A stretch of 64,000 nucleotides of DNA from Halovenus marina (GCF_051414115.1 NZ_JBLKNZ010000001.1:930001-994000), one strand, 5' to 3'. Positions 32,350 through 41,318 are shown, numbered from the stretch's first letter. Numbers and translations are program-made. The notes: generated from the letters alone by a model not told the origin.

Positions 32350-33339
32350 ATGCGGATCATACTCGGGGGGATCAGGCAACTGCTCTGGAACGACGACCAG
32401 GGTCGGTTGCGGGCACCGCTTCGGCTGGCCGCGATGGCCGCTTCGTTTCTCGTCGTCGTTCTGGTCGTTGATGCCGTAGGATCCCTGTTTGAGACTGTCT
32501 TCGGAGCTGATCGTGGTACCGCCGAGGGAACCGTCGTTATCGCGGTGATGGGGATGTACGTTCTCGGTATTCTCGCTATCGGGCGCGCTGTCGATAGACG
32601 CCATTTCTCGGATTACGGGCTTGGCATCGACAGTCGCTGGCGGGCAGATGCACTGCTGGGTCTATCTATCGGGGCCGGGATGGCCGGTGTCACCGTTCTT
32701 GCCGGGCTGATTTCCGGCCATCTCTCGGTCGATGCAAGCGCACTCTCGGCTGAAACTGGATTGTTTGCAGGGCTTTCTCCAATCGCTGGAACGGTCGCCG
32801 GGGTGTTCTTTTTGCTTCTGTTTGTGTTCTTCTACGAACTTGTTTTCCGTGGGTTCGTTCTCGTGAACGTCGCTGAGGGGCTTGCCGGAGCGACGACCGA
32901 ACGGGGCGCCGTTCTCAGTGGCGTGCTCGTGAGTGCTGTGCTCTTTGCTGTGGTTCATGCCCCGCTCTCGGACGCCGCTGGCGTGACGCTGACTACGCTC
33001 TTTCTGTTCTCGCTCGTCGTCGGCTGTCTGGTCGCCGCCACCGGTCGACTCGCTGGCGCGCTCGGTGTTCATGCGGGCTGGGCACTCCTCGTCGGCCCGG
33101 TGTTTGGAACACCGTTCCGCGGAATCGACTCGTCGACCGCACTGCTCGCACTCGAACGCGACGGCCCGACGGCACTCGTCGGCGGAACCTTCGGACTCGA
33201 CGGGAGTCTGCTGGCGCTCTGTGGACTCGTCGCGGGAGCGTTCTGCCTGCTTGTCTGGCGTCAGTATGGCTCGCTCGAGTTCACCGTCGCGAGTCAGATC
33301 CCGACACCAGACCTGCTCGACAGGTCTCGATGGCGGTAA
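32350..33339 (+). CDS. CPBP-family intramembrane protease-like protein
   Basis: The 329-residue product has around eight membrane segments. Motif 1 of the CPBP/Rce1 family is seen as FYELVFRGFVL (residues 161-171), motif 2 as FAVVHAPL and motif 3 as GVHAGWALLVG. The usual first motif is EExxxR. Here the first Glu is Tyr162, while Glu163 and Arg167 are kept. Activity may be altered, or it may be a scaffold. It follows the DHH gene after 35 bp with its own TATA box. The substrate is unknown. Confidence 0.86.
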   Translation: MRIILGGIRQLLWNDDQGRLRAPLRLAAMAASFLVVVLVVDAVGSLFETVFGADRGTAEGTVVIAVMGMYVLGILAIGRAVDRRHFSDYGLGIDSRWRADALLGLSIGAGMAGVTVLAGLISGHLSVDASALSAETGLFAGLSPIAGTVAGVFFLLLFVFFYELVFRGFVLVNVAEGLAGATTERGAVLSGVLVSAVLFAVVHAPLSDAAGVTLTTLFLFSLVVGCLVAATGRLAGALGVHAGWALLVGPVFGTPFRGIDSSTALLALERDGPTALVGGTFGLDGSLLALCGLVAGAFCLLVWRQYGSLEFTVASQIPTPDLLDRSRWR

Positions 33340-33417
33340 CCCGCTACTTTCACCTCGAAATCCCGATACGGCATCCCGACCGAACCGTGCTATTTTACTT
33401 TCACTCCGGTGGATGCG

Positions 33418-34464
33418 CTATTCGGGGACGAGCCCGTCGCCGGTCACTTGCATGACAGCTTCGCCGTCTGCGAGGTTCGGCGCGTCGACCAGCCGAACGA
33501 TTCGCTTTTCGCCCTTGGACTTGCGGAGGTAGATGCGAAACGTCGAGGTGTGGCCGAGAATGTTGCCGCCGATCGGCTGTGTCGGGTCGCCGAAAAACGA
33601 GTCCGGGTTGGCCGCGACCTGATTCGTGACGACGACGGCGGTGTTGTTCAAGTCGCCGACCCGCATCAGGTCGTGGAGGTGCTTGTTGAGCTTCTGCTGA
33701 CGGTCCGCGAGTTGACCACGGCCGACGTACTCCGCACGGAAGTGTGCGGTCAGCGAGTCGACACAGAGCAGTCGGACAGGGAACTCTCCGTCCTGGCTCT
33801 GGCTTGCGATCTCCTGGGCTTTCTCGGCGAGGAGGATCTGGTGGTTCGAGTTGAACGCCTTCGCGACGTGGATCTTGTCGAGGATCGCATCGAGCAGTTC
33901 CTCGTAGAGCGTCTCGTCGGTCGCGTCGGCGTCGTCTTCCTCGGCGATGTCGTGAAGCACCATCGTCGCCTCGATGATCTCGTCGTCGAGGCCGCCGAGC
34001 ATGTCGTCGATTCGCTCCGGGCGGAAGGTGTCCTCGGAGTCGATGAAAATCGCACTCCCTTCCAGCCCGCCGTACTCGGCTGGAAGCTGAACGTTGACTG
34101 CGAGCTGGTGTGTCACCTGGGATTTGCCAGCGCCGAATTCGCCGTACACCTCGGTAATAGATTGGGTCTCGACGCCGCCGCCGAGTAGCTCGTCGACTTC
34201 CTCGACACCCCACGTGAGCTTTCCGATCTGTTCGCGCCGTTCGAGGACGGTCGCCCCACTCTCGAAGCCGCCGATGTCGGCCGCATCCCGCGCCGCGTTG
34301 ATGATGTCGGCCGCACTCGACTCGCCGATGTCGGCTGTGTTCGAGAGTTCACCCGGGCTAGCGACAGCGATCCCCTGATAGCTATCGAATCCGTTTTCTT
34401 GAAGCTTCTCTGCTGTCGCCGGGCCCACTCCCGGCAGGTCTTCGAGTTCTTCACCTGTGGACAT
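33418..34464 (-). CDS. radA: DNA repair and recombination protein RadA
   Basis: The 348-residue recombinase forms filaments on single-stranded DNA and drives strand exchange. An N-terminal helix-hairpin-helix domain (EDLPGVGPATAEKLQENGFD) precedes the ATPase core with Walker A GEFGAGKS (about 107-114) and Walker B LLCVDSLTAHF. The L2 loop region contains VTNQVAANPDSFFGDPTQPI. There is no intein. The ATG at 34464 has a TATA box 27 nt upstream. It is divergent from coaBC. Confidence 0.98.
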   Translation of the reverse strand: MSTGEELEDLPGVGPATAEKLQENGFDSYQGIAVASPGELSNTADIGESSAADIINAARDAADIGGFESGATVLERREQIGKLTWGVEEVDELLGGGVETQSITEVYGEFGAGKSQVTHQLAVNVQLPAEYGGLEGSAIFIDSEDTFRPERIDDMLGGLDDEIIEATMVLHDIAEEDDADATDETLYEELLDAILDKIHVAKAFNSNHQILLAEKAQEIASQSQDGEFPVRLLCVDSLTAHFRAEYVGRGQLADRQQKLNKHLHDLMRVGDLNNTAVVVTNQVAANPDSFFGDPTQPIGGNILGHTSTFRIYLRKSKGEKRIVRLVDAPNLADGEAVMQVTGDGLVPE

Positions 34465-34486
34465 ACACGTCCCTTGTGCCCCCCAC

Positions 34487-34496
34487 CACATAAAGC
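34487..34496 (-). promoter_or_regulatory. Putative TATA box of radA
   Basis: The minus strand reads GCTTTATGTG, centred about 27 nt before the radA ATG, the leaderless spacing. Confidence 0.6.
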
Positions 34497-34622
34497 CCGG
34501 TTAACAGCAAAGTGAAAGTGAAACAAACGGACGGAAACGGGACGATGCGGGACAGAATGCGAAGGTTGAACAGGGAGCGCGACGGTTTCGTCGGGCGAAG
34601 TTTCCACGAGTTCCTCCGCGGA

Positions 34623-34634
34623 GATTTATATACG
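34623..34634 (+). promoter_or_regulatory. Putative TATA box of coaBC
   Basis: The element gatttatatacg ends 21 nt before the coaBC ATG, in the 190-bp divergent interval with radA. Confidence 0.6.
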
Positions 34635-34654
34635 CAGGGGACAGCAATTGGAAT

Positions 34655-35812
34655 ATGCTGGAAGGAGTGCAGGTTGCGCTGGGCGTCACCGGTTCGATAG
34701 CGGCGGTCAGAACTGTCGAGTTAGCCCACGAACTCCGGCGGCAGGGCGCGACGGTTCGTGCAGTGATGACGCCTGCCGCGACGGGTATCATCCACTCGTG
34801 GGCGCTGGAATACGCGACCGATAACCCCGTCGTGACCGAGATAACGGGAAGCGTCGAACACGTCGAACTCTGCGGGCGCGAGGGGTGGGCAGACGTGTTT
34901 CTTATCGCACCGGCGACGGCAAACACCGTGGGAAAGATGGCCGCTGCCGTCGACGACACGCCCGTGACGACGTGTGCGACGACGGCACTCGGTGCAGACT
35001 GCCCGGTGGTGCTCGCGCCAGCGATGCACGAACCGATGTACGACCATCCGGGGGTTCTGGACGCACTCGACCGAATCGAGTCCTGGGATGTGAGCCTCGT
35101 CGACCCGCGAATCGAGGAAGGAAAGGCGAAAATCGCAGCCGAAGACGCCATCGTCACCGAGTGTGCACGCGCAACGGGCGACAATTCGCTCGCTGGCGAG
35201 CGCGTCATCGTGACAAGCGGCGCAACGACGGAATCGATCGATCCGATCCGAACGCTCTCCAGTCGAGCGTCGGGCAAGACCGGGCGTGCGGTCGCCCGTG
35301 CGTGCTACGCTCGCGGAGCAGACGTCGTGGTCGTTCACGACGGTCCTGACCTGCCCTGGGCAACTGTCGAGTCCGTCGAGAGCGCAGCAGAGATGACCGC
35401 TGCGGTGCAGTCCCACGTCGACGAGGCTGATGCGCTCGTCTCCGCGGCGGCGATATCGGATTACACGGTAGAGACCGCCGCCGAAAAGATTCGCTCGGGA
35501 CAGGAGTCACTCGACCTCTCGCTCGTGCCGACGCCGAAGCTCATCGATACGGTTCGCAACGCTCGTCCCGACTTGCCGATCGTCGGATTCAAGGCCGAAA
35601 CCGCAGACGTGGAATCCTCGCTCACAGAGCATGCTCGGAAACTTCAGGACCGTGCGAACCTGGCGTTCGTCGTTGCGAACCCGGCGTCGGTCATGGGACA
35701 CGAGGAAACGCAGGCGCTCATCGTCGACGGCGCTGACAGCGAGCGAATCGAGGGAGCGAAAGCCGATCTGGCCGCACGGATCGCGGAGCGACTCGCTCGC
35801 GAACTCGACTGA
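34655..35812 (+). CDS. coaBC: Phosphopantothenoylcysteine decarboxylase/ligase CoaBC
   Basis: The 385-residue bifunctional enzyme makes phosphopantetheine for CoA. The N-terminal flavoprotein decarboxylase (CoaC, 1-180) has GVTGSIAAVRTVELAHELRR, the APATANTVGKMA flavin region and the PAMHEPMYDHP motif. The C-terminal ligase (CoaB) has VIVTSGATTESIDPIRTLSS and later ALVSAAAISDYTVE and VGFKAET. The fused order CoaC-CoaB is normal for archaea. Confidence 0.96.
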   Translation: MLEGVQVALGVTGSIAAVRTVELAHELRRQGATVRAVMTPAATGIIHSWALEYATDNPVVTEITGSVEHVELCGREGWADVFLIAPATANTVGKMAAAVDDTPVTTCATTALGADCPVVLAPAMHEPMYDHPGVLDALDRIESWDVSLVDPRIEEGKAKIAAEDAIVTECARATGDNSLAGERVIVTSGATTESIDPIRTLSSRASGKTGRAVARACYARGADVVVVHDGPDLPWATVESVESAAEMTAAVQSHVDEADALVSAAAISDYTVETAAEKIRSGQESLDLSLVPTPKLIDTVRNARPDLPIVGFKAETADVESSLTEHARKLQDRANLAFVVANPASVMGHEETQALIVDGADSERIEGAKADLAARIAERLARELD

Positions 35813-35866
35813 CACACGTTCAGGCCACAGACGCCAGTCTTTTTCACTTCCTGTAATTGGACGCGA

Positions 35867-35880
35867 GTTTTTATATATCG
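35867..35880 (+). promoter_or_regulatory. Putative TATA box of the first pilin gene
   Basis: The AT-rich element gtttttatatatcg ends 64 nt before the pilin ATG at 35944, implying a leader of roughly 40 nt. Confidence 0.5.
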
Positions 35881-35943
35881 CACGTGCGACTCTTCAGGCG
35901 GACGTTCCGGTAACATACCGGCGGACGGTGGGAACAAGAACGT

Positions 35944-36414
35944 ATGAATCTGAACGAACTCTTTCACGACGACGACGCGGTCAGTCCGGTCATCGGCGTC
36001 ATTCTCATGGTTGCGATCACGGTCATCCTCGCAGCCGTCATCGCGACGTTCGTGCTCGGGCTTGGCGAACAGGTTTCACAGACAGCACCGCAGGCGAGTT
36101 TCAGTTTCGATGTGGACGATGGTACCGGAACCGATTCGTTCGATAAATCCGGGTTCGACCATCTGGTCACGATCACCCACGGTGGCGGGGCATCGATCGA
36201 CGCAGCGCGTCTGAACGTGGTGACCGATTCGAGTTCCGGAGGCAATTTTGCCGGGGATACATCCATCGATCCCCAGTACAGCACCGGAAGTATCGTCTCT
36301 GCCGGTGACCAGATTGTCGTCGGTGCCGACGACGGCGATGATGTCTCTGTGACGTGGGAAAGCGAAACCGGTCAGGACTCTGCGAGGCTCTCGACGTTCA
36401 GCGTACCCGGGTGA
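35944..36414 (+). CDS. Archaeal type IV pilin, copy 1
   Basis: The 156-residue protein has the archaeal pilin N-terminal domain: a basic-poor leader, then DDDAVSPVIGVILMVAIT followed by a hydrophobic helix. The prepilin peptidase is expected to cut just before the Ala-Val-Ser-Pro region. The mature domain (SFSFDVDDGTGTDSFDKSGF onward) is a small beta-rich acidic head. Its N-terminus is nearly identical, also at DNA level, to the second pilin 850 bp away. No secretion ATPase or membrane platform gene is encoded next to it. Confidence 0.92.
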   Translation: MNLNELFHDDDAVSPVIGVILMVAITVILAAVIATFVLGLGEQVSQTAPQASFSFDVDDGTGTDSFDKSGFDHLVTITHGGGASIDAARLNVVTDSSSGGNFAGDTSIDPQYSTGSIVSAGDQIVVGADDGDDVSVTWESETGQDSARLSTFSVPG

Positions 36415-36796
36415 TTGCTTCCTGTACGTCTCGAAGCTGCTTCGCCATCTGTCGGGCCAGTACCGTCCTATCCGACGCTCGAACGCCGTCTCACTTCTGA
36501 ATATCCACCGCCGCGCGCCAGCGGACCGTCGTATTCTGACCTCTAAAAATCAAATATGATATTCACAGAAAAATATTCGCGATATTGTGAAGATGATGCC
36601 TTCTATCGGCAAATTAGCGCTCTGGACGATCTCCAGCTATCATTATCCATTTTGAGAACTAGAGCGAGACTTCGCCGAGAACCCGAATTTTCGCATCTTC
36701 TCGTCGTGAAAAAGCCTCCGCCGTCTCCCGATTCTATCACTTCCACTTTGAATGATACATAACTATTAAATAGGTCTCCATAATTGGAGCGTTTGC
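36415..36796 (+). other. 382-bp gene-poor, partly AT-rich interval between two pilin genes
   Basis: The stretch 36535-36790 is clearly AT-richer than its surroundings. It contains a 68-codon open frame (36556-36762) with no family resemblance and unusual composition, judged not to be a real gene. The promoter of the second pilin lies at its end. Confidence 0.55.
36763..36774 (+). promoter_or_regulatory. Putative TATA box of the second pilin gene
   Basis: The element ctattaaatagg ends 23 nt before the ATG at 36797. Confidence 0.55.
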
Positions 36797-37246
36797 ATGC
36801 GATTGAGACAACTACTCAAAGACGACGATGCGGTCAGCCCGGTCATCGGTGTGATCCTGATGGTTGCAATCACGGTCATCCTCGCAGCCGTCATCGCATC
36901 GTTCGTCCTGGGGCTGGGGGACTCGGCAAACGAAGTACAACCGACGACGAGCTTCAACTTCGATTACGACGAAGGAAGCGACCAGTTGACTATCTCGGTC
37001 GACAGCGGGGAAGCGGTCCCCGCTGGTGACATTTACATCGAGGGCGAAGATAGTCAGGGCGGAATAAGTGGGCAAACATGGTATAGTGAAGACTCCACAG
37101 CTCTCGGGGGCGAAGGAAGTGAAATTGGCGCAGGAGACCGGATCACTATCGATAGTGTCGGCTCAGATTACGAGGTCACGGTCGCTTGGGACAGCGGCGA
37201 GGGTGACACTGCGTCCCTGAGCGAAGACTCCGGCCCAGACGCATAA
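36797..37246 (+). CDS. Archaeal type IV pilin, copy 2
   Basis: The 149-residue protein has the leader MRLRQLLKDDDAVSPVIGVI followed by the same hydrophobic helix as copy 1 (ILMVAITVILAAVIASFVLG). The head domain is different and rich in Asp, Gly and Ser (DYDEGSDQLTISVDSGEAVP). Pilins like this are assembled from the helix and used for adhesion or biofilm formation. Its own promoter is separated from copy 1. The strong N-terminal conservation against divergent heads is normal for archaeal pilin sets. Confidence 0.92.
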   Translation: MRLRQLLKDDDAVSPVIGVILMVAITVILAAVIASFVLGLGDSANEVQPTTSFNFDYDEGSDQLTISVDSGEAVPAGDIYIEGEDSQGGISGQTWYSEDSTALGGEGSEIGAGDRITIDSVGSDYEVTVAWDSGEGDTASLSEDSGPDA

Positions 37247-37334
37247 CGCGGCATCCATTCTCCGTTTTTTCACGGTCGGTAGCGGCACGTCAATTCCGAT
37301 GACACTTATGTTCGTGCGGCCGTCTGACCCAATA

Positions 37335-37814
37335 ATGGATATCGAGCGCGGCGTGGTCGTGGCGACGGCGATTGTGATCGTCGCAGTCGCCCTCGCGACT
37401 GGGCCACTCGGGCTCGTTGGTCTCTCCAAGGAGGAAATCACCTCTCCAGAAACCGGAAACGCGACGATCTCCGTCGGTACGATATCTGATACGGCAACGC
37501 TCACCGCTGGTCAACAGGGAACGGACCTCTTTGTGTTCCAGACGCCCGACGCGACTATCGAGGTGTCGGATCTGCGCGGAAATCCGATCCTCGAATATTC
37601 GCTCGACATCGAGGCACTCGGATACAAGCGAACGAGCGTCTACTTCCTCGACAGCCACGGCGAGGGGCAACTCACGCTTTCGTTCAACCGTGATACGCTC
37701 GACTCCGACCGGATCGACCGTGACAGCTACGACGCGACGCTCGCGGTCACGCTGCGGGGGGAAACCGAACGGACCGTCTTCGAACGCCCAGTCACCGTCG
37801 AGGTGTCGCGATGA
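37335..37814 (+). CDS. Membrane-anchored protein coupled to a large membrane protein
   Basis: The 159-residue protein begins MDIERGVVVATAIVIVAVAL, a single membrane helix. A beta-rich outer domain of about 125 residues follows (VGTISDTATLTAGQQGTDLF and EVSDLRGNPILEYSLDIEAL). It lacks the pilin motif. The stop overlaps the ATG of the downstream polytopic protein (ATGA), so the pair is probably a complex. I do not recognise a family. Confidence 0.78.
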   Translation: MDIERGVVVATAIVIVAVALATGPLGLVGLSKEEITSPETGNATISVGTISDTATLTAGQQGTDLFVFQTPDATIEVSDLRGNPILEYSLDIEALGYKRTSVYFLDSHGEGQLTLSFNRDTLDSDRIDRDSYDATLAVTLRGETERTVFERPVTVEVSR

Positions 37815-39634
37815 GCGACCGTCTATCGGGGGCGCTTTCGCGGACGAAAATCCGACTCGGACGGGCGCTGTTTCGGGACCGACTCGGGTTCGTCGTCTTT
37901 CTCGGGACTGTCTGCGTGGTGAGTCTCTTCTGGCGAACGGATATGTTTATCAACGACAACGAGACGCTCGTCGCCACGCTCGACGCGCTGGCCGACGGTC
38001 GACTCTGGATCGAACGCGTTGGCGACGGTCCCGTCTTCGATTCGCCCGGCGCGGAGGTCAGAGATGGGCGCGTCTATGGACGCAACTACGGCCAACTCGT
38101 CGTCTCGCTGCCTGCACTCGGACTCGTCTGGGCAATCGACCTCGTTGCGGACCTGCGAACCGGACTCGTCGCGCTCTGGCACCTGTTCGTTCTCTGTTTG
38201 TTCGTTCAGGTGGGAGTGCTCGTCGACCGCCGTCGCCTGTTTGCGCTCGGCGGGTGCGCGCTCGCCTTGGGACTGTTCGCGCTCAACGTGGCGGTGCTGA
38301 CGCCGCTCGCTAATCCCAGCCTCGCACATCTCGCGTTGCAACTGACGACTGTCGTGGCCGCTGGATTCGTCGCCGTCGCCCTCTACCGACTCGTCGCGTT
38401 CGAGTACGACCGCCATCTGGGCGCAATAGTCGGCCTCGCGGGGGTTCTCGTCGCGCCTGTCGGGTTCTGGACGACAATCCCGAAACGGCACGTCTTTTCC
38501 GTGCTCGTCTGTGTTGCCGTGCTGTCCCTGTTCGTCCGGAGTCAGGAGGCGTCCACGACAACCCGGAAAACGCAACTCGCGTACCGCGGCGGAGCCTACG
38601 CACTCGTCGGGTTTCTGACGTGGATCCACGCTGCGGAGGGGTTGTTCGTGTTTCTCGCACTCGCCGCTGTCGACCTCCCGACAGGACAGCAAACCGACCG
38701 ACGGACGCTCGCCGTCCTCGCGTGTGTGTTTGCTATCTCGCTCGTTCCCGCTGCAGTGACGAACTACCTCGTGACTGGATCGGTCATCCACCCACCGCGA
38801 ACGCTCGCTGGCGGCGGGCTACACGATTTCCCAGCCCCGACAGCACTCGGTGACAGCGTCGCTGCAAGCGGGCTTTCGTTTCTCATCCTCGGCGTCGGCG
38901 GCTGGCTCGTCTCGACGGTCGGTGATCTTATCGGTGATAGCCTCGCTGTCCTCAGCGAACCTGACCGGCTCTACGAGGTTGTCGTCAGAAGCTCTCCCGG
39001 TAACTTGCGAGAGGGTCGACTCGAGTTTGCGGGAACGAACCTGTCCATCCTCGAATCGTTCCCCGTATTCGGCGTCGCTGCTGCTGCCGTCGCTTCTGGC
39101 GTGCTCGGAGTCCGGGACCGCCGCCCGTCGTGGCCCCGTCCGCCCACGGTGCTTGCGGGAGCGATGATCGTCGCGTTCGTGCTGTTGTATCTTTCGCGGT
39201 TGCCGCTCCACGCACAGATCACCCAGCGATACCTGCTGCCGGTGTATCCACTGGGGTTGTATCTGCTCGCTCGCTCCGACGCTGTTCGGGGGCTGGTTCG
39301 GACACGGACTGTTCTGTGGTCGTATCTGGGTGGAGTCCTGATCGGCGGGCAACTGTTCGTCGTCTATCTGATCGCCCAGCGGTTCGTCGTGGCCGAGGCG
39401 GCCCAGTTCCACGCCCGGATTGCACTCTTCGCGTGCCTGATCTGTGCTGTGACGGGCACGCTCGCGACAGTCAACGGGCGTGGCCGTCGCCTTGCTGCGG
39501 CTGTACTCGGACTGACCGGCGCTGTCGGGACGCTCTTTCTGGTCGCCAGTGGATTGTACTACTTTGCTGGTCTTGGCGACCTGTTGATCGCCATCGTCGA
39601 GACAGTCAGCGACTCTCTCGTCCGCGCTGTCTGA
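37811..39634 (+). CDS. Large polytopic membrane protein, possibly GT-C-like
   Basis: The 607-residue product has about twelve hydrophobic segments. After the first segment lies an acidic loop, TDMFINDNETLVATLDALAD, which resembles the first extracytoplasmic loop of GT-C glycosyltransferases. Later motifs cannot be matched to a named family. If it is a GT-C enzyme it would use a lipid-linked sugar on the outer face, in line with the surface proteins encoded upstream. A transporter is an alternative. It is translationally coupled to the preceding gene. Confidence 0.72.
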   Translation: MSDRLSGALSRTKIRLGRALFRDRLGFVVFLGTVCVVSLFWRTDMFINDNETLVATLDALADGRLWIERVGDGPVFDSPGAEVRDGRVYGRNYGQLVVSLPALGLVWAIDLVADLRTGLVALWHLFVLCLFVQVGVLVDRRRLFALGGCALALGLFALNVAVLTPLANPSLAHLALQLTTVVAAGFVAVALYRLVAFEYDRHLGAIVGLAGVLVAPVGFWTTIPKRHVFSVLVCVAVLSLFVRSQEASTTTRKTQLAYRGGAYALVGFLTWIHAAEGLFVFLALAAVDLPTGQQTDRRTLAVLACVFAISLVPAAVTNYLVTGSVIHPPRTLAGGGLHDFPAPTALGDSVAASGLSFLILGVGGWLVSTVGDLIGDSLAVLSEPDRLYEVVVRSSPGNLREGRLEFAGTNLSILESFPVFGVAAAAVASGVLGVRDRRPSWPRPPTVLAGAMIVAFVLLYLSRLPLHAQITQRYLLPVYPLGLYLLARSDAVRGLVRTRTVLWSYLGGVLIGGQLFVVYLIAQRFVVAEAAQFHARIALFACLICAVTGTLATVNGRGRRLAAAVLGLTGAVGTLFLVASGLYYFAGLGDLLIAIVETVSDSLVRAV

Positions 39635-39756
39635 TCCTGGCCGAATACGGGCGTATCCGTCCTCTCCTCGGCGTAACTCCGCGACCGACTCGTCTGCAAC
39701 TGACTCGTTCTGTCGATTAACCGCAGTTTTTTACTCCGTCTGCCTCTATCCGAGGC

Positions 39757-40320
39757 ATGGACAGACTCAAGCAGTCCCTGCGTGAGACACCGGTCGTCGA
39801 GAAGGAGGGCTATCACTACTTCGTTCATCCCGTCAGCGACGGTGTCCCGATGCTGGAACCGGCCTTGCTCAGAGAGATCGTCGTCCAGATCGTCAAGACG
39901 GCGCCGGTCGAGACGACCGACAAGATCGTCGTCCCCGAAGCGATGGGGATCCACATCGGAACGGGCGTCTCGCTGGCGACTGATATTCCGCTCGTCATCG
40001 TCCGCAAGCGCCAATACGGACTCGATGGTGAGGTGTCGCTCTCGCAGGTGACCGGCTACGACGAAAACGAGATGTTCATCAACGACATCGACGAGGGGGA
40101 CCGGGTGCTCGTGCTCGACGACGTGCTCTCGACTGGCGGCACGCTCTCGGCGCTGTTGACCGCACTCGAAGATGTCGGCGCGGAGATCGCAGACGCCATC
40201 GCCGTCATCGGCAAGGTCGGGGGGGAGGATCGACTCGCTGGGACCGCGTACGAACCGAAGACGCTCGTCGATGTTGACGTCGTCGACGGGGAAGTCGTCA
40301 TCGTCGACGAGGGGGTCTGA
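39757..40320 (+). CDS. hpt: Purine phosphoribosyltransferase-like protein (HGPRTase type)
   Basis: The 187-residue protein has the PRPP-binding motif VLVLDDVLSTGGTLSALL and an N-terminal region GYHYFVHPVSDGVPMLEP. It belongs to the archaeal hypoxanthine/guanine or adenine phosphoribosyltransferase-like group for purine salvage. The exact base preference cannot be read. The 90-residue gene downstream starts four bases after its stop. Confidence 0.88.
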   Translation: MDRLKQSLRETPVVEKEGYHYFVHPVSDGVPMLEPALLREIVVQIVKTAPVETTDKIVVPEAMGIHIGTGVSLATDIPLVIVRKRQYGLDGEVSLSQVTGYDENEMFINDIDEGDRVLVLDDVLSTGGTLSALLTALEDVGAEIADAIAVIGKVGGEDRLAGTAYEPKTLVDVDVVDGEVVIVDEGV

Positions 40321-40323
40321 CCG

Positions 40324-40596
40324 ATGGACCGCACTGCCGATCTGGTCAGTTCACTGCACGACCATCTCGAAGCAACCGAACAGCACCCTCTGGAAACCGA
40401 ACCAAATCGCATCCTTGGCGAGGCACAGGCAATTGCCGAAGACCTCACCGAGGCCGATCTGGACACGGAACGGATCGAAGAGCGCGTCGAACAGATCCTC
40501 GACTTGCTCGACGAACTGGACGGAACCGGCGACGAAACCGCTGACGAACACGTCGCCGCCGCCCGGAGAGCGGCACAGCGAATCGTCGAGGGATAG
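40324..40596 (+). CDS. Small acidic helical protein downstream of hpt
   Basis: The 90-residue product is mostly helical and acidic (TEADLDTERIEERVEQILDL and ADEHVAAARRAAQRIVEG). It has no cysteines and no membrane segment. The gene starts three bases after the hpt stop, so the two are an operon. The function is unknown. It may be a conserved haloarchaeal DUF. Confidence 0.75.
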   Translation: MDRTADLVSSLHDHLEATEQHPLETEPNRILGEAQAIAEDLTEADLDTERIEERVEQILDLLDELDGTGDETADEHVAAARRAAQRIVEG

Positions 40597-40629
40597 CGGA
40601 ACGGACGAGTCTGTGTATTCAGTGCTCGC

Positions 40630-41313
40630 TCAGTCCGGAGCCACACCCACGGTCAGGAGTGTCCCGTGTTCCCGGAATCGTTCGTACATTACCTCGCGTG
40701 ACTCCCAGTCCTCGGTTGGAAACTCCGATTCGGGTGGGATCTCGGTTTCGGTGTCGGGGATCATCTCCTGCTCTGCCACGAACAACCCCGCCTCGCGGAA
40801 GGCGTCGCGATACTCCTGTCTGTTCCACAGTATCATCTCGATGTCGACCTTGTCCTGCCACTTGTGGGTGTGGACGCTCTCCTCGAAGAAGTTCACTCCA
40901 CAGTAGAATGTGCCGCCGGGTCTGAGCACGCGAGCGATTTCCGTGAGCGTCTGCTGGGGGTCTGCCGCGTAGAAGAACGCTTCCATCGAGAACACGTGGT
41001 CGATGCTGTCGGTCGCAAACGGGAGTTCGTCGAAGTCGCCACGGACGAACCCGACCTGTTCGTCGTCGGTGTACGAGCGGGCGTTTTCGAGCATCTTGGG
41101 CGACCCATCGAGACCGTAGCCGCGCCCGATGTTTGCCGTGTCCCGAAGCGCACGGAGAATATAGCCCGACCCAGTCCCAAGGTCGAGCACCGTCTCGCCT
41201 GCCTCGACGGGCATCCGCGAGAGGGCGTGTTTGGCCGTGTGCCAGTGGCGCTGTTCCATCCCGCGGTCCTTCCCGCGTTCGGCCCAGTCGTCGAACTCCT
41301 CGGCGATACGCAT
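40630..41313 (-). CDS. Class I SAM-dependent methyltransferase
   Basis: The 227-residue product has motif I VLDLGTGSGYILRAL near residue 45, followed by GYGLDGSPKMLENARSY, FVRGDFDELPFATDSIDHVF and RVLRPGGTFYCGVNFFEES. This is the UbiE/Methyltransf_11 layout. The substrate is unknown. The start lies five bases after the CopA-type gene, so it may be the second gene of a copper operon, although a general methyltransferase role is also possible. Confidence 0.9.
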   Translation of the reverse strand: MRIAEEFDDWAERGKDRGMEQRHWHTAKHALSRMPVEAGETVLDLGTGSGYILRALRDTANIGRGYGLDGSPKMLENARSYTDDEQVGFVRGDFDELPFATDSIDHVFSMEAFFYAADPQQTLTEIARVLRPGGTFYCGVNFFEESVHTHKWQDKVDIEMILWNRQEYRDAFREAGLFVAEQEMIPDTETEIPPESEFPTEDWESREVMYERFREHGTLLTVGVAPD

Positions 41314-41318
41314 ACCCG

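Noticed and set aside
33418..34464. Intein or insertion in radA
   Set aside because: The frame is continuous, 348 residues, and all recombinase motifs are at normal spacing.
36556..36762. 68-codon frame in the AT-rich interval between pilins
   Set aside because: No resemblance to a family, atypical composition and no convincing promoter or ribosome-binding site. Random frames are more likely in AT-rich DNA of this length.
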